Shown piece after piece: positions 8,523-18,410 of a stretch of DNA of 64,000 bases; positions within the stretch are counted from its first letter, which is position 1, and each line of letters begins with the position of its first letter. The notes under the pieces are model-generated. The model was given only the letters and a program-made list of their open reading frames with translations, made no database searches and was not told where the DNA came from. Made by a program: the position numbers and the translations under genes. The DNA lies in the NCBI GenBank assembly GCA_951813015.1, contig CATOTG010000008.1, forward strand, positions 186,001 through 250,000. The letters run 5' to 3'. This stretch comes from an uncultured Thermoanaerobaculia bacterium (lineage in GTDB: Bacteria > Acidobacteriota > Thermoanaerobaculia > Multivoradales > Multivoraceae).

Positions 8523-9365
8523 ATGGATCAGTTGAACGGGAACGGGCCCTACGTCGGCAAGCGCCTGAGCACGGGGACCTTCGTCGTCGATGACGGCGTG
8601 CTCGCCGACTACTGCGGCGGACTGGAACTCGAACCGCCGAGTTCCGGCTTCCTGCCGTCGACGATCGCAAGCGGCCCGGACGGCGACTACTTCCACGAGA
8701 TCGCGTTGGCGAACCAGACGGGCCATCTCTGGATGCGCGAGGAGTGGGCGCTCTCGGCGCCGCTTGTGGCCGGCGCGGTGTACGGCGTTGAGGGCGACAT
8801 CTGCGACATCTATGACCGGCGCGATCGTGTCGTCGTCGACTACCGCGTCCGACTCAGGGACGGCGTCGGCCGCCAGGTCCTGGAGACCCACCATCACCAG
8901 AGCTTCCTGCGCGACCAGGAGTACGCCGGCGACGTCGAACTGCGCGACCCGCGAAAGAAGCCGGGAGCGCGGCGTTTCGACGTGCCGGAGGGCGAACGGT
9001 TCGGCGGCCTCGAGCGCACGATTTCACTTGAGATGTGCGGCGTGTTCTTTCACGGCAACGCGAGCTACCACACCGACAAGGCAGCGTCCCGGGAACTCGG
9101 CTTCCAGGACGTCGTGGTCGGCGGCCGGATGACGATGGGCTACGTGGGCCACATTCTGGAAGAGCGGTTCGGCGAGGCCTGGTGGCGGAGCGGCTCCTTC
9201 GACCTCAAGTTCACGAACCCGGTGTGGCCCGGGGACGCGATCACTGTCAACGGCGTGGTGACCGGCCCCGACCCGGACGATTCCGAACGCACCGCGGCCT
9301 TCGTGTGGATCGCCAAGGCGGACGGCACGGTGGCGCTGATCGCCCGCGCCGGCGTTGCCGTCTGA
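8523..9365 (+). CDS. MaoC-like enoyl-CoA hydratase (double hotdog)
   Basis: A 280-residue protein with two hotdog-like halves. The N-terminal half contains ADYCGGLELEPPSSGFLPS and ANQTGHLWMREEWALSAP. The C-terminal half contains YHTDKAASRELGFQDVVVGG, the position of the hydratase motif in MaoC proteins, and LKFTNPVWPGDAITVNGVV. GGGAGGA lies 5-11 bases before the ATG. In this family the enzyme hydrates 2-enoyl-CoA in the cytosol. It follows the two acyl-CoA dehydrogenase subunits by 136 bases, consistent with the next step of the same pathway. The catalytic Asp/His pair is not securely placed by eye, so the exact reaction is inferred from the family. Confidence 0.8.
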   Translation: MDQLNGNGPYVGKRLSTGTFVVDDGVLADYCGGLELEPPSSGFLPSTIASGPDGDYFHEIALANQTGHLWMREEWALSAPLVAGAVYGVEGDICDIYDRRDRVVVDYRVRLRDGVGRQVLETHHHQSFLRDQEYAGDVELRDPRKKPGARRFDVPEGERFGGLERTISLEMCGVFFHGNASYHTDKAASRELGFQDVVVGGRMTMGYVGHILEERFGEAWWRSGSFDLKFTNPVWPGDAITVNGVVTGPDPDDSERTAAFVWIAKADGTVALIARAGVAV

Positions 9366-9394
9366 TTCTCGACACCTTCCGTAGAGGAGCACTC

Positions 9395-10885
9395 ATGAGG
9401 ACCCGACCTTCCGCCTTCGCGCTGCCGTTGCTTCTTCTGGTTGCCGCACCGCTCTTGGTTGCCGCACCGCCCCTTGCCGCCAACGAGACAGACCACGACT
9501 GCCGGGGCCTGGTCGCCCTGACCGACCTGGACCACGCGGTCGAACCGGGTTTCCGGGCGCCTGCTTCGGAAGGGGCGCCGGCCCACTGCCGGGTGCGCGG
9601 CGTCGTCAACCGGGCGATCCGCTTCGAGGTCACCCTGCCCGACGACTGGAACGGGCGGATGATGTTCAGCACAGTCGGCGGCGCGGCCGGCTTCATCGGT
9701 GACACGACGAGCCTGCTCGGCCGCGGCTTCGCGATGGCCTCGACCGACACCGGCCACGAGGGCCAGGACCGCGACTACATGCGGCAGCCCGAGGCGTTGC
9801 TCGACTACGCCTATCGCGGCGTGCATCTCGCAACCGCGGCCGCCAAGCGGGTGATCCAGCACTACTACGGCCGGGAGATCGAATACTCCTACGTCAAGGG
9901 CTGCTCGAACGGAGGCCGGGCGGCGATGCTTGAAGCGACCCGGTTCCCGGACGATTACGACGGCATTCTGGCCGGAGCGCCGGCCTTCCGTTTCCAGGAG
10001 TTCGTGCCCTGGATGATCGGCGGGGCGCGACTGCAGGCGAAGCATCCGCTGACCGAGAAGTCGTTCCAGTTGCTCGGCAAGGCGTCCGGCGAGGCATGCG
10101 ACGCCCTGGACGGCGTCGAGGACGGCGTGATCGACGATCCGATGAAGTGCACCGCCGACGTCTTCGATCTGAACGCGCTGCAGTGCCCGCCGGACTCGAC
10201 GGAGAACTGCCTGACCGCCGGCCAGCTGCAGACCGCCCGCTACATGTACGGAGACGTCGTCGACGCGCACGGCAACGTTCTCTCGCCGGGCGTGCCGCCG
10301 GGCGCCGAGGATGCGGGCGACTGGGCCACCTGGGTGCTGCCGCGGGCGCCCGGCGGGGACGAGTCCCTGATCGCTGGCATGGACGCTCTGCTCGACGCCC
10401 TGATGCGGTTCGAGCCGGACTTCGACGTCGAGGCGTTCGATCCGGTCGCCGACCGCGACCTGCTCACCGCGGCGACCGCGCCGCTCGACGTGCTGACCGC
10501 GGACCTCTCGGCGTTCCGCGAACGCGGCGGCAAGCTGTTGATGTACCAGGGCTGGAACGACTATCCGCTGCGTCCGCAGCGCGCGATCGACTACCTGCAC
10601 GCGGTGGAGAAGGAGAACGGTGGCGCGGAGGCGGCGGCGGAGTTCTACCGCCTGTTCATGGTCCCCGGCATGATCCACTGCGCCCGTGGCCCCGGCGCCT
10701 GGGTGGCCGACTACGTCGCTCCGCTGGTCGCCTGGACGGAGACGGGCGTCGCGCCCGACCGGATCAAGGCGAGTCGCCCGGGGCCGGCGCCCGAGTTCGC
10801 GCGGCCGCTATGCGCGTATCCCGAGGCCGCGAAGTACAACGGCGAGGGCGACGTGAACGACGCGGCGAACTGGAGTTGCAGGTAG
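9395..10885 (+). CDS. Secreted tannase / feruloyl esterase family hydrolase
   Basis: A 496-residue exported alpha/beta hydrolase. A signal peptide (about residues 1-29, LLLLVAAPLLVAAPPLAAN) precedes the mature enzyme. The nucleophile is S171 in KGCSNGGRAAM, the acid is probably the Asp in QGWNDYPL (about 388), and the histidine is H428 in PGMIHCARGPG. Cys170 next to the serine and Cys429 next to the histidine reproduce the CS-D-HC disulfide-linked triad known for the tannase/feruloyl esterase family. These enzymes hydrolyse ester bonds of gallic, ferulic or similar aromatic acids in the periplasm or outside the cell. GAGGAG lies 8 bases upstream of the ATG. The product could feed the aromatic-acid genes earlier in the window. 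Confidence 0.88.
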   Translation: MRTRPSAFALPLLLLVAAPLLVAAPPLAANETDHDCRGLVALTDLDHAVEPGFRAPASEGAPAHCRVRGVVNRAIRFEVTLPDDWNGRMMFSTVGGAAGFIGDTTSLLGRGFAMASTDTGHEGQDRDYMRQPEALLDYAYRGVHLATAAAKRVIQHYYGREIEYSYVKGCSNGGRAAMLEATRFPDDYDGILAGAPAFRFQEFVPWMIGGARLQAKHPLTEKSFQLLGKASGEACDALDGVEDGVIDDPMKCTADVFDLNALQCPPDSTENCLTAGQLQTARYMYGDVVDAHGNVLSPGVPPGAEDAGDWATWVLPRAPGGDESLIAGMDALLDALMRFEPDFDVEAFDPVADRDLLTAATAPLDVLTADLSAFRERGGKLLMYQGWNDYPLRPQRAIDYLHAVEKENGGAEAAAEFYRLFMVPGMIHCARGPGAWVADYVAPLVAWTETGVAPDRIKASRPGPAPEFARPLCAYPEAAKYNGEGDVNDAANWSCR

Positions 10886-10921
10886 CTGGCGCCGCGGCAA
10901 AAACAGAGGGAGGAACCTGGG

Positions 10922-12480
10922 ATGAAGACACCTGGCTGGCCGCTCACGGCTTCGACCATCGCGCTGGCACTCTCGGTGGCCGGTTGCGCTCCCGCGCCGG
11001 ACGCGCCCGAAGAACCGGCGCCTCCCCCCAACGTGATCGTCATCCTCGCCGACGACCTGGGCTACGGCGACATCGGCGCCAACGGATCGACCGTCATCTC
11101 GACGCCGCACATCGACGAACTGGCGGCCAATGGTGTTCGGCTGACCGACGGCTACGTTTCGGCGGCGGTCTGCAGTCCCGTGCGGGCGGGTCTCTTCACC
11201 GGCCGCTACCAGAACCGGTTCGGCTACGAGTACAACCCGACCACCAACTACGTGCGCAACGCCGACGCGGAACTCGGGCTGCCCGAGGACGAGACGACGC
11301 TCGGCGACATGATGCGGGAGGCCGGCTACGCAACCGGTCTGGTGGGGAAGTGGCACTTGGGCTTCCGCGAGCAGTACCACCCGCTGAAGCGCGGCTTCGA
11401 CGAGTTCTTCGGCCATCTGGGGGGCGGCACGAGCTACGTCGACCCCAATGACCCGACAGCCCGCAGCTGGCCGCGGAGGGCGCCCGCCGCGACGGCGCCG
11501 AACACGGTCGGGTCGGCGCCGGTGGTCGGGGACCGCGGCGACGGCCCCCGCGCGATCATGGATGGCTACGAGGTGGTAGAGGTGGACGAGTACCTGACGG
11601 ACGTGTTCGCCGCCCGTGCCGTCTCGTTCATCGAGCGCCACGCGAAGGAGCCCTTCTTCCTCATGCTGGCGCCGAACGCGCCCCACACCCCGATTCAGGC
11701 GACGGACAAGTACGTCTCCCGCTACGCCCACATCGAGGAAGAGGGAGCGCGCATCTTCGCGGCGATGGTGTCGTCCGTCGACGACATGGTGGGACGGGTC
11801 ACCGCGACGCTCCGGGAGCACGGACTGGAAGAGAACACGCTCGTCGTCTTCATCTCCGACAATGGCTGCATCGACTACATGCCGGCGGTCATCTGCACGA
11901 ACTCGCCGCTCGCGGGCGGCAAGCGCTCTCACCTGGACGGCGGCATCCGGGTGCCGTACCTGGTGAAGTGGCCGGCGGGTCTGCCCGGCGGCGCGGTCTA
12001 CAGCCAGCCGGCGAGCACCCTCGACCTGTACGCGACGTTTGCCGCGGCAGCCGGGTCAAACGCGGGCGCCGAGGATAGCGTGAACCTCCTGCCGTACCTG
12101 CGCGGAGAGATCGAGGCGCCGCCGCACGAGGTCCTCTTCTGGCGGTCCCTGCCCAACGCGGCGGTGCGCTCGGGCAGGTGGAAGCTGTGGCGAGTCGACC
12201 TGACCGACCAGGATCCGGCCTCGGTGCTCGACCGCGCCGGTCGTCTGCTGCCGGAGCAGGACTACCCGCCAGTGTCGGCCCACGGCCAGATCACCGTGCT
12301 TCACGACCTCGAGGCGGACGTCGGCGAGCGGCAGAACGTGGCCGATCAGCACCCGCAGGTCGTCGAGCGCCTGAGGCGGCCCTCGCGGCCTGGGAGGCGG
12401 AGCTCGCGGCGCCGATGTGGACGAGCAGGCGCTCGACCCTGGCCGAGCTGCACGGCCAGGCGATCCAGCTCTACTTCTGA
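10922..12480 (+). CDS. Lipoprotein sulfatase (arylsulfatase family), frameshifted near the C-terminus
   Basis: An exported type I sulfatase. A lipobox places the acylated cysteine at C22 (ALSVAGC). Metal-binding NVIVILADDLGYGD is followed by the formylglycine motif AAVCSPVRAGLFTGR (C84; Cys-x-Pro-x-Arg with Val where Ser/Ala is usual). TGLVGKWHLGF and FISDNGCID are the further active-site blocks. As written, the frame breaks at about 12372: after VVERL the continuation EAALAAWEAELAAP and the stop at 12480 are in another frame. Adding one base (ctg to ctgg) restores a 519-residue protein; without it the frame runs to 12571 with an Arg/Ser-rich tail. Active-site residues are all upstream of the break. 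An anaerobic-type maturase would be needed and is not in this window. Confidence 0.85.
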
Positions 12481-12606
12481 GGAACAGAATCTCTGGCTGA
12501 CCGATTCAAGCTGCGATCTCACCCGGCACGAAAGCGATCGTGCGGCGCGGGTAACATCGCTGCCCCCCTGAGCCTGAATCCGCGACCCTGCACAAGAGGA
12601 CCGACC

Positions 12607-14368
12607 ATGCACGACATCGCAATACGCAACGGCCGCATCATCGACGGCGCCGGCGCCCCCGAGTTTCAGGGCGACATCGCCATCGACGGCACGACGATCA
12701 CGTCCGTCGGCAACGGGACCGGCAAGGCGCGCCGGGAGATCGACGCCGAGGGCAAGCTGGTCGTCCCGGGCTGGATCGACATCCACACCCACTTCGACGC
12801 CCAGGTGTCGTGGGATCCGTACCTCACGCCGTCCTGCTGGAACGGGGGTGACGACGATCGTCATGGGCAACTGCGGGGTCGGTTTCGCGCCGGTCAAGCC
12901 GAAGGACCGGGACTGGCTGCTCGAGCTGATGGACGCGGTCGAGGACATTCCGGCCATCGCCATGTCGGCGGGAATGGAGTGGAAGTGGGAGACCTTCCCC
13001 GAGTATCTCGACGCGATTGACGGCAAGCCGCGGATCATGGACGTGATCACTCAGGTGCCGCACTGTGCGCTTCGCACCTACGTGATGGGGGAGCGCGGCG
13101 CCGAGGACGTCCATCCGACGGATGACGAACTGGCCGAGATGGCCCGTCTGGTGCGCGAAAGCGTGCGTGCCGGCGCCTTCGGCGTCTCGTCCAACCGGCT
13201 GCTGGCTCACCGGACGAAGGAGGGCGAGATGATCCCGGGCACCTTCGCCCGCTACCCGGAGCTCGAGGCGATCGCCACCGGCATGAGCGAGGCCGGCGGC
13301 GGGGTGTTCCAGTTCGTCGGCCCGTTCGAGCGGGAGTGGTTGCTGGGCCTCGGACACAAGGACGGGATCACCGTGACCTACCTCTCGGGCGAGGCGGCGC
13401 AGGAGACGCTGACCGCGCTCGAGGCGCGTCGCTACAAGGGGATCCGGGTGTTTCCGCAGATCCGGGGCCGCGGCACGACGGTGCTGATGAACCTGGAGGG
13501 GTCGTTGCACCCCTACGTCCTGAACTACGCCTTCCGGGAACTGGTCGGCGACCTGCCGATGCCGGAGCGCCTCGCGCGGATGCGCGACCCGGAAGTGCGA
13601 GCGAAGATCCTGGCCAGCGAATGGGACATGACGAACGACGCCCGGCGCAACAGCCCCGAGGACGTGGATCACCCGTTCCTGGTCGACGCGACGCCGGGCA
13701 GCCTGCTGCCGGGACTTCTGGAACTCATGCACTCGCAGCCTGAGGCCGTCTACGTTCTTGGCGACCCGCCGAACTACGAGCCGGACGACGAGGCCAGCGT
13801 CGCCGCCTACGCGAAGCGACAGGGCCTCACCGGGCCCGAGGCGTTCTATGACCTTTTGACTCAGGGCGACGGCAGCACGCTGCTGCTCTTCTACCTGGAC
13901 GGCTACTCGAAGCGGAACTTCGACTACATGGCCGGCCTGATGCGGCACCCGCTGACCTGCAACGGCCTGAGCGACGCCGGCGCCCACGTCGGAGCGGTCA
14001 GCGACGCGCACATGCCGACCTGGAACCTCTCCTTCTGGGGCCGGGACCGCAACCGCGGCGAGCGAATCGAGCTGGAGACGATCGTCCACAAGCAGACCGG
14101 CGCGAACGCCGCGCTCTACGGTCTGACCGACCGCGGCGTCCTGGAACCCGGCAAGCGGGCCGACATCAGCGTGATCGACTTCGACCGGCTGTCGTCCGAG
14201 GCGCCCTACCTCGTCTACGACCTGCCCGAGAACGCGAAGCGCTACATGCAGCGCCCGCAGGGCTACGATGCCACGATCTGCGCCGGCGAAGTCGTCCTGG
14301 AGAACGACGAAGTCACCGGCGCCCTGCCGGGCCGGCTGGTCCGCAGCAGGCCTGTTGCCCAGGCTTAG
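12607..14368 (+). CDS. N-acyl-D-amino-acid deacylase-type amidohydrolase (amidohydro_3), frameshifted in a G tract
   Basis: An amidohydrolase of the D-aminoacylase group. It opens MHDIAIRNGRIIDGAGAP, with metal ligands H60 and H62 in GWIDIHTHFDAQ. The frame then breaks in a run of five G at 12844-12848. With four G the protein reads [21 protein letters not shown], the standard family sequence, and continues to 14368 for 586 residues. Later motifs include FGVSSNRLLAHRTKEGE, ITVTYLSGEA, CNGLSDAGAHVGAVSDAH (metal-ligand Asp) and GVLEPGKRADISVIDFD. Without correction only a 137-residue stub and an internally started fragment from 12848 would be made. Homopolymer position suggests either sequencing error or phase slippage. 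Substrate among N-acylated D-amino acids or related amides is unknown. Confidence 0.85.
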
Positions 14369-14548
14369 GGGGAATCCGGCTCTGCGCACTTCTCCCCGGC
14401 CTCCACGCCTGCCGGCATGGATCCCCAAGACCGTGGGCGGAAGGAACCCGGGAGCTACGGTTTGTTGAACACGCAGCTCGCGGGCCGACTGCTAGACTGC
14501 CGCACGTATCGTTGCATGCAGAACTGGTCTTCAGCCTGGGAGTTGGAG

Positions 14549-17056
14549 ATGCGCCACTCACGACGCAGTAGCAGTCGTCGCCCTCAGGCGATTCGCGTGG
14601 CTGTCGTGTGTCTCGGGGCGCTTCTGGCGGCGGCTGGATCGACTGCAACTGCCGGGCCCCCGCTTGCGACGCCGGTGGCCGCCCCGGCCTTCGACGCCGC
14701 CGCGCCGCACCGCGTGCTCATCTCGCGCCACTGTCTGGGCTGCCACAACAACCGGCTCCGGACGGCGGGGCTCGAGCTGGACGCACTGGTCGAGCAGCAC
14801 ACGGGCCTCGATCGCGCGACCTGGGAGAAGGTGGCCCGCAAGCTCCGTGCGCGGCAGATGCCGCCGCCGGGCCGTCGCCGTCCGGACGAGAGTGCGTACC
14901 GGGAGGCGCTGTCGTCTCTCGAAGGCGAGTTGGACCGCATCGCTGCGGAACAGCCCGACCCGGGGCGCACGGACACCTTCCGCCGGCTGAACCGCACGGA
15001 GTACCACAACGCGATCCGCGACCTGCTGGCGCTGGAGGTCGACGCCGCCTCGCTGCTGCCGGCGGACTCGGCGAGCTTCGGGTTCGACAACGTGACGGTC
15101 GGCGGCCTCTCGCCGACCCTGTTGGAGCGGTACGTGAGGGCGGCGGAGAAGATCAGCCGGCTGGCGGTCGGCCGTCCAACCGCCGAGCCGGTCGGCGTCA
15201 CCTTCCGCGCGGCGCCCGATCGCACCCAGGAGAAGCACGTCGAAGGCCTGCCGCTCGGCACCCGGGGCGGCCTGCTCGCGACCTGGAACTTCCCGGCGGA
15301 CGGGGTCTACGAGTTCTCGGTCCGTCTCGCCCGCGACCGCAACGAGCACGTCGAGGGCCTGAGTGAGCCGCACGACCTCGAGCTGCTGATCGACCGGCAG
15401 CGCATCGAGACCTTCACCGTCGCGCCGCCGGAGCTGATGAGCGACGTGGCGCTGAACTACCAGCCGTCGCAGGACGACGTCGACGATCACCTGGTGGTGC
15501 GGGCGCCGGTCACTGCGGGACCGCACGAGGTCGGCGTCACCTTCCCGGCCCGCCCCTGGGTGCTGCTCGAGACGGCGCGGCAGCCCTACGAGTCGCGCTT
15601 CAACTACTACCGTCACCCGCGGGTGCAGCCGGCCGTCTTCTCGGTCTCGATCGTCGGTCCGACCCGGCGCCCGGTGGCCGGAGATGGGCACGCCGGGGGA
15701 GACGGGCATGCCGCGGGAGATGGGTACGCCGCCGCAGGTGCGTTTGCCGGCGACACGCCGAGCCGTCGGCGGCTGTTCGTCTGCCAGCCGCGGAACGCCG
15801 CCGAGGAGGACCCCTGCGCGCGAAAGATCCTGGCTGGCGTGATGCGTCGCGCCTACCGCCGGCCGGTAACGGACGAGGACGTGCGCGGCCCGTTCGCGCT
15901 CTACCGGCAGGCCAGGGCCGAGCACGGGTTCGAAGCCGGCATCGAGATGGGATTGGCGGCGGTCCTGGTCAGCCCGGAGTTCCTGTTCCGGATCGAACGG
16001 GAACCGGCCGGAGTGGCGCCGGGAAAGCCGTACCGCATCAGCGACCTGGAGCTTGCTTCGCGCCTGGCCTTCTTCCTCTGGAGCAGCATCCCGGACGACG
16101 AGCTGCTTGAGACGGCGTCGGCCGGCCGGCTGACCGCGCCGGGGGAGCTGGAGCGCCAGGTCGAGCGCATGCTCGCCGACCCGCGGGCCACGAACCTGGT
16201 CACCAACTTTGCCGCCCAGTGGCTCCATCTGCGGAACCTCGACGGCGTCACCCCGGACAAGCGCCTGTTCCCGGACTTCGACGACAACCTGCGGCAGTCC
16301 CTGCGCCGCGAGACGGAGCTGTTCGTGGACAGCATCCTGCGGGAAGGCCGCAGCGCCCTCGATCTGCTGCGGGCGGACTACACCTTCCTCAACGAACGCC
16401 TGGCCAGGCACTACGGCATTCCGCACGTCGTCGGCAGCCGCTTCCGGCGGGTGAAACTCGGCGACGACAGCGTGCGCGGCGGCCTGCTGCGCCACGGCAG
16501 CATCCTGACCGTGACCTCGTTCGCCACTCGCACCTCGCCGGTCGTGCGCGGCAACTGGGTGCTGGGCAACCTGCTTGGCGTGCCGCCGCCGCCGCCCCCG
16601 CCCGACGTGCCCGATCTGCCGGAAGCGAAGATCGTCGCCAGGGAACTGCCGATGCGCGAGCGGCTGTCGGCCCATCGCGACAACCCGGCCTGTTCGGGCT
16701 GCCATCGCCTGATGGACCCGGTTGGCTTCGCGCTCGAGAACTACGACGCGATCGGCCGCTGGCGGACAGCCGACGCGGGATTCCCGATCGACGCCTCGGG
16801 CGAACTGTGGGACGGGACCGCGCTGGGCGGCGTCGAGGAACTCGAGTCGGCGATGCTGGCGCGGCCCGAGCTGTTTCTGACCACGTTGACCGAGAAGCTG
16901 CTGGTGTTCGGCATCGGCCGCGGCGTGACCGCGGGCGACGGCCCCGCGGTTCGTGCGATCCTGCGCCGCGCCGAGGCCGACGACTACCGTCTGACCTCCC
17001 TGATCGAGGCCGTCGTCGCCAGCGATCCCTTCCGGATGAGGAGAGCATCGTCATGA
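14549..17056 (+). CDS. DUF1592-type exported heme-binding protein (DUF1587/1592/1588/1585 architecture), copy 1
   Basis: An 835-residue exported protein. A basic N-terminus and hydrophobic core (IRVAVVCLGALLAAAGS) form the signal peptide. HCLGCHN is a CxxCH heme site near residue 65, followed by MPPPGRRRPDESAY. TFRRLNRTEYHNAIRDLLAL and LLPADSASFGFDNV mark the DUF1587-like region. A carbohydrate-binding-like domain lies mid-protein, then the DUF1592/1588/1585 helical region (ASRLAFFLWSSIPDDELL, ERLARHYGI, RGNWVLGNLLG). A second CxxCH is in ACSGCHRLMDPVGFALENYDAIGRW. The start at 14549 gives a clean signal peptide with ttggag upstream. It overlaps the next gene by 4 bases. Such proteins are paired with DUF1552 proteins across Planctomycetota and Acidobacteriota; the function is unproven, probably periplasmic redox or polymer metabolism. 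Confidence 0.85.
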   Translation: MRHSRRSSSRRPQAIRVAVVCLGALLAAAGSTATAGPPLATPVAAPAFDAAAPHRVLISRHCLGCHNNRLRTAGLELDALVEQHTGLDRATWEKVARKLRARQMPPPGRRRPDESAYREALSSLEGELDRIAAEQPDPGRTDTFRRLNRTEYHNAIRDLLALEVDAASLLPADSASFGFDNVTVGGLSPTLLERYVRAAEKISRLAVGRPTAEPVGVTFRAAPDRTQEKHVEGLPLGTRGGLLATWNFPADGVYEFSVRLARDRNEHVEGLSEPHDLELLIDRQRIETFTVAPPELMSDVALNYQPSQDDVDDHLVVRAPVTAGPHEVGVTFPARPWVLLETARQPYESRFNYYRHPRVQPAVFSVSIVGPTRRPVAGDGHAGGDGHAAGDGYAAAGAFAGDTPSRRRLFVCQPRNAAEEDPCARKILAGVMRRAYRRPVTDEDVRGPFALYRQARAEHGFEAGIEMGLAAVLVSPEFLFRIEREPAGVAPGKPYRISDLELASRLAFFLWSSIPDDELLETASAGRLTAPGELERQVERMLADPRATNLVTNFAAQWLHLRNLDGVTPDKRLFPDFDDNLRQSLRRETELFVDSILREGRSALDLLRADYTFLNERLARHYGIPHVVGSRFRRVKLGDDSVRGGLLRHGSILTVTSFATRTSPVVRGNWVLGNLLGVPPPPPPPDVPDLPEAKIVARELPMRERLSAHRDNPACSGCHRLMDPVGFALENYDAIGRWRTADAGFPIDASGELWDGTALGGVEELESAMLARPELFLTTLTEKLLVFGIGRGVTAGDGPAVRAILRRAEADDYRLTSLIEAVVASDPFRMRRASS
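15680..15733 (+). repeat. 18-bp tandem repeat, three units, in-frame inside DUF1592 copy 1
   Basis: Three imperfect 18-base units (ggagatgggcacgccggg type) encode GDGHAG, GDGHAA and GDGYAA within a linker. They sit between the mid-protein beta domain and the DUF1592 helical domain. The other DUF1592 gene in this window has no equivalent, so the array is a recent local expansion. Confidence 0.85.
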
Positions 17057-18405
17057 TCCTGACCAAGAAGTCGCTCCCGCGGCGGACCTTTCTGCGCGGC
17101 ATGGGAGCGGCGATCGCCCTGCCCTTGCTCGACGCGATGCTGCCGTCGATGACGGCTTGGGCGAAGACGGCGGCCAGACCGGTGCGGCGACTGGGTTTCG
17201 TTTACGTGCCGATGGGCTCCGACATCACGCGCTGGCGTCCGGCCGGCGGCGCCGGTCCGCTCGGCACACTCTCGCCGTCCCTGAGCCCGTTGGAGAGCTT
17301 CAGGAAACAGATCTCGGTGATCGGCAACCTGGAACTCAAGAATGCCTATCCCGGGACCCATGCCACCTCGAACGCGGCCTTCCTGAGTGCGGCGAAGGCG
17401 AAGTGGACGGAGAGCACGGACTACTACCTGGGGACGACGGTCGATCAGATCGCCGCCCAGCAGATCGGCCAGGAGACCCGGTTGCCGTCGCTCGAACTGG
17501 CGATGGACCTGATGGACATGGTGGGCCAGTGCGACAACGGCTACGCCTGCGTGTACCAGAACAACCTCTCCTGGTCGTCGCCGACCACTCCCTTGCCGGC
17601 CGAGGCGCATCCCCGGATCGTGTTCGAGCGGCTGTTCGGCGAGGGCGGCACCGCCGCCGAGCGGCGCCAGGCGTTGAAGCGAAAGGCCAGTCTGCTCGAC
17701 TGGGTTCACGAGGACATCACCCGGCTTCAGGGCATGCTGGGCCCCGGCGACCGGGTCAGGGTCGGCGAGTACCTCGACTCGGTGCGCGAAGTCGAGCGGC
17801 GGATCCAGAAGGCGGAGGCCCAGGCCGACGAGGGCGATCTGCCGGACGTCGACCGCCCCGCCGGCGTGCCCGCGGCGTACGCCGACCACGCCCGGTTGAT
17901 GTTCGATCTCCAGGTGCTGGCGCTACAGGCCGACGTGACCCGGGTCGTCACCTTCCAGCTCGCCCGCGAGTCGAGCAACCGGACCTATCCCGAGATCGGC
18001 GTGCCGGATCCGCACCATCCGACGTCTCACCACGGCAACGATCCGGAGAAGGTGGCCAAACTGGCGAAGATCAACGAGTTCCACGTCTCGCTGTTCGCCT
18101 ACTTCCTCGAGCGGCTGGCGGCCGTGCCCGAGGGCGACGGCAACCTGCTCGACAACTCGCTCTACCTCTACGGCAGCGGCATGGGCAACCCGAACGTCCA
18201 CGACCACGTGGATCTGCCGATCGTCGTCGCCGGAGGCGGGGCGGGCCGTGTCCGCGGCGGCCAGCACATCGTCCACGACGAGCCGACGCCGATGGCCAAC
18301 CTCCACCTGACCCTGCTCGACAGCGTCGGCGTGCGCCTCGACTCCTTTGCCGACAGCACCGGCCGGATCGACACCCTGGCGGAACCCGTCCACCTGGCAG
18401 GCTGA
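17053..18405 (+). CDS. DUF1552 family Tat-exported protein, copy 1
   Basis: A 450-residue protein with a twin-arginine leader (KSLPRRTFLRGMGAAIALP). The remainder matches the DUF1552 family: RRLGFVYVPMGSDITRW, SVIGNLELKNAYPGTHA, a DNSLYLYGSGMGNPNVHDH block and DLPIVVAGGGAGRVRGGQH. The family resembles DUF1501/alkaline-phosphatase-like sulfatases, and the histidine-rich DPHHPTSHHGNDPEK segment could bind metal. The ATG overlaps the upstream stop (ATGA), so it is co-translated with the DUF1592 protein. This pair is a recurrent conserved module. Periplasmic location is strongly implied by the Tat signal; the reaction is unknown. Confidence 0.87.
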   Translation: MILTKKSLPRRTFLRGMGAAIALPLLDAMLPSMTAWAKTAARPVRRLGFVYVPMGSDITRWRPAGGAGPLGTLSPSLSPLESFRKQISVIGNLELKNAYPGTHATSNAAFLSAAKAKWTESTDYYLGTTVDQIAAQQIGQETRLPSLELAMDLMDMVGQCDNGYACVYQNNLSWSSPTTPLPAEAHPRIVFERLFGEGGTAAERRQALKRKASLLDWVHEDITRLQGMLGPGDRVRVGEYLDSVREVERRIQKAEAQADEGDLPDVDRPAGVPAAYADHARLMFDLQVLALQADVTRVVTFQLARESSNRTYPEIGVPDPHHPTSHHGNDPEKVAKLAKINEFHVSLFAYFLERLAAVPEGDGNLLDNSLYLYGSGMGNPNVHDHVDLPIVVAGGGAGRVRGGQHIVHDEPTPMANLHLTLLDSVGVRLDSFADSTGRIDTLAEPVHLAG

Positions 18406-18410
18406 GGCGC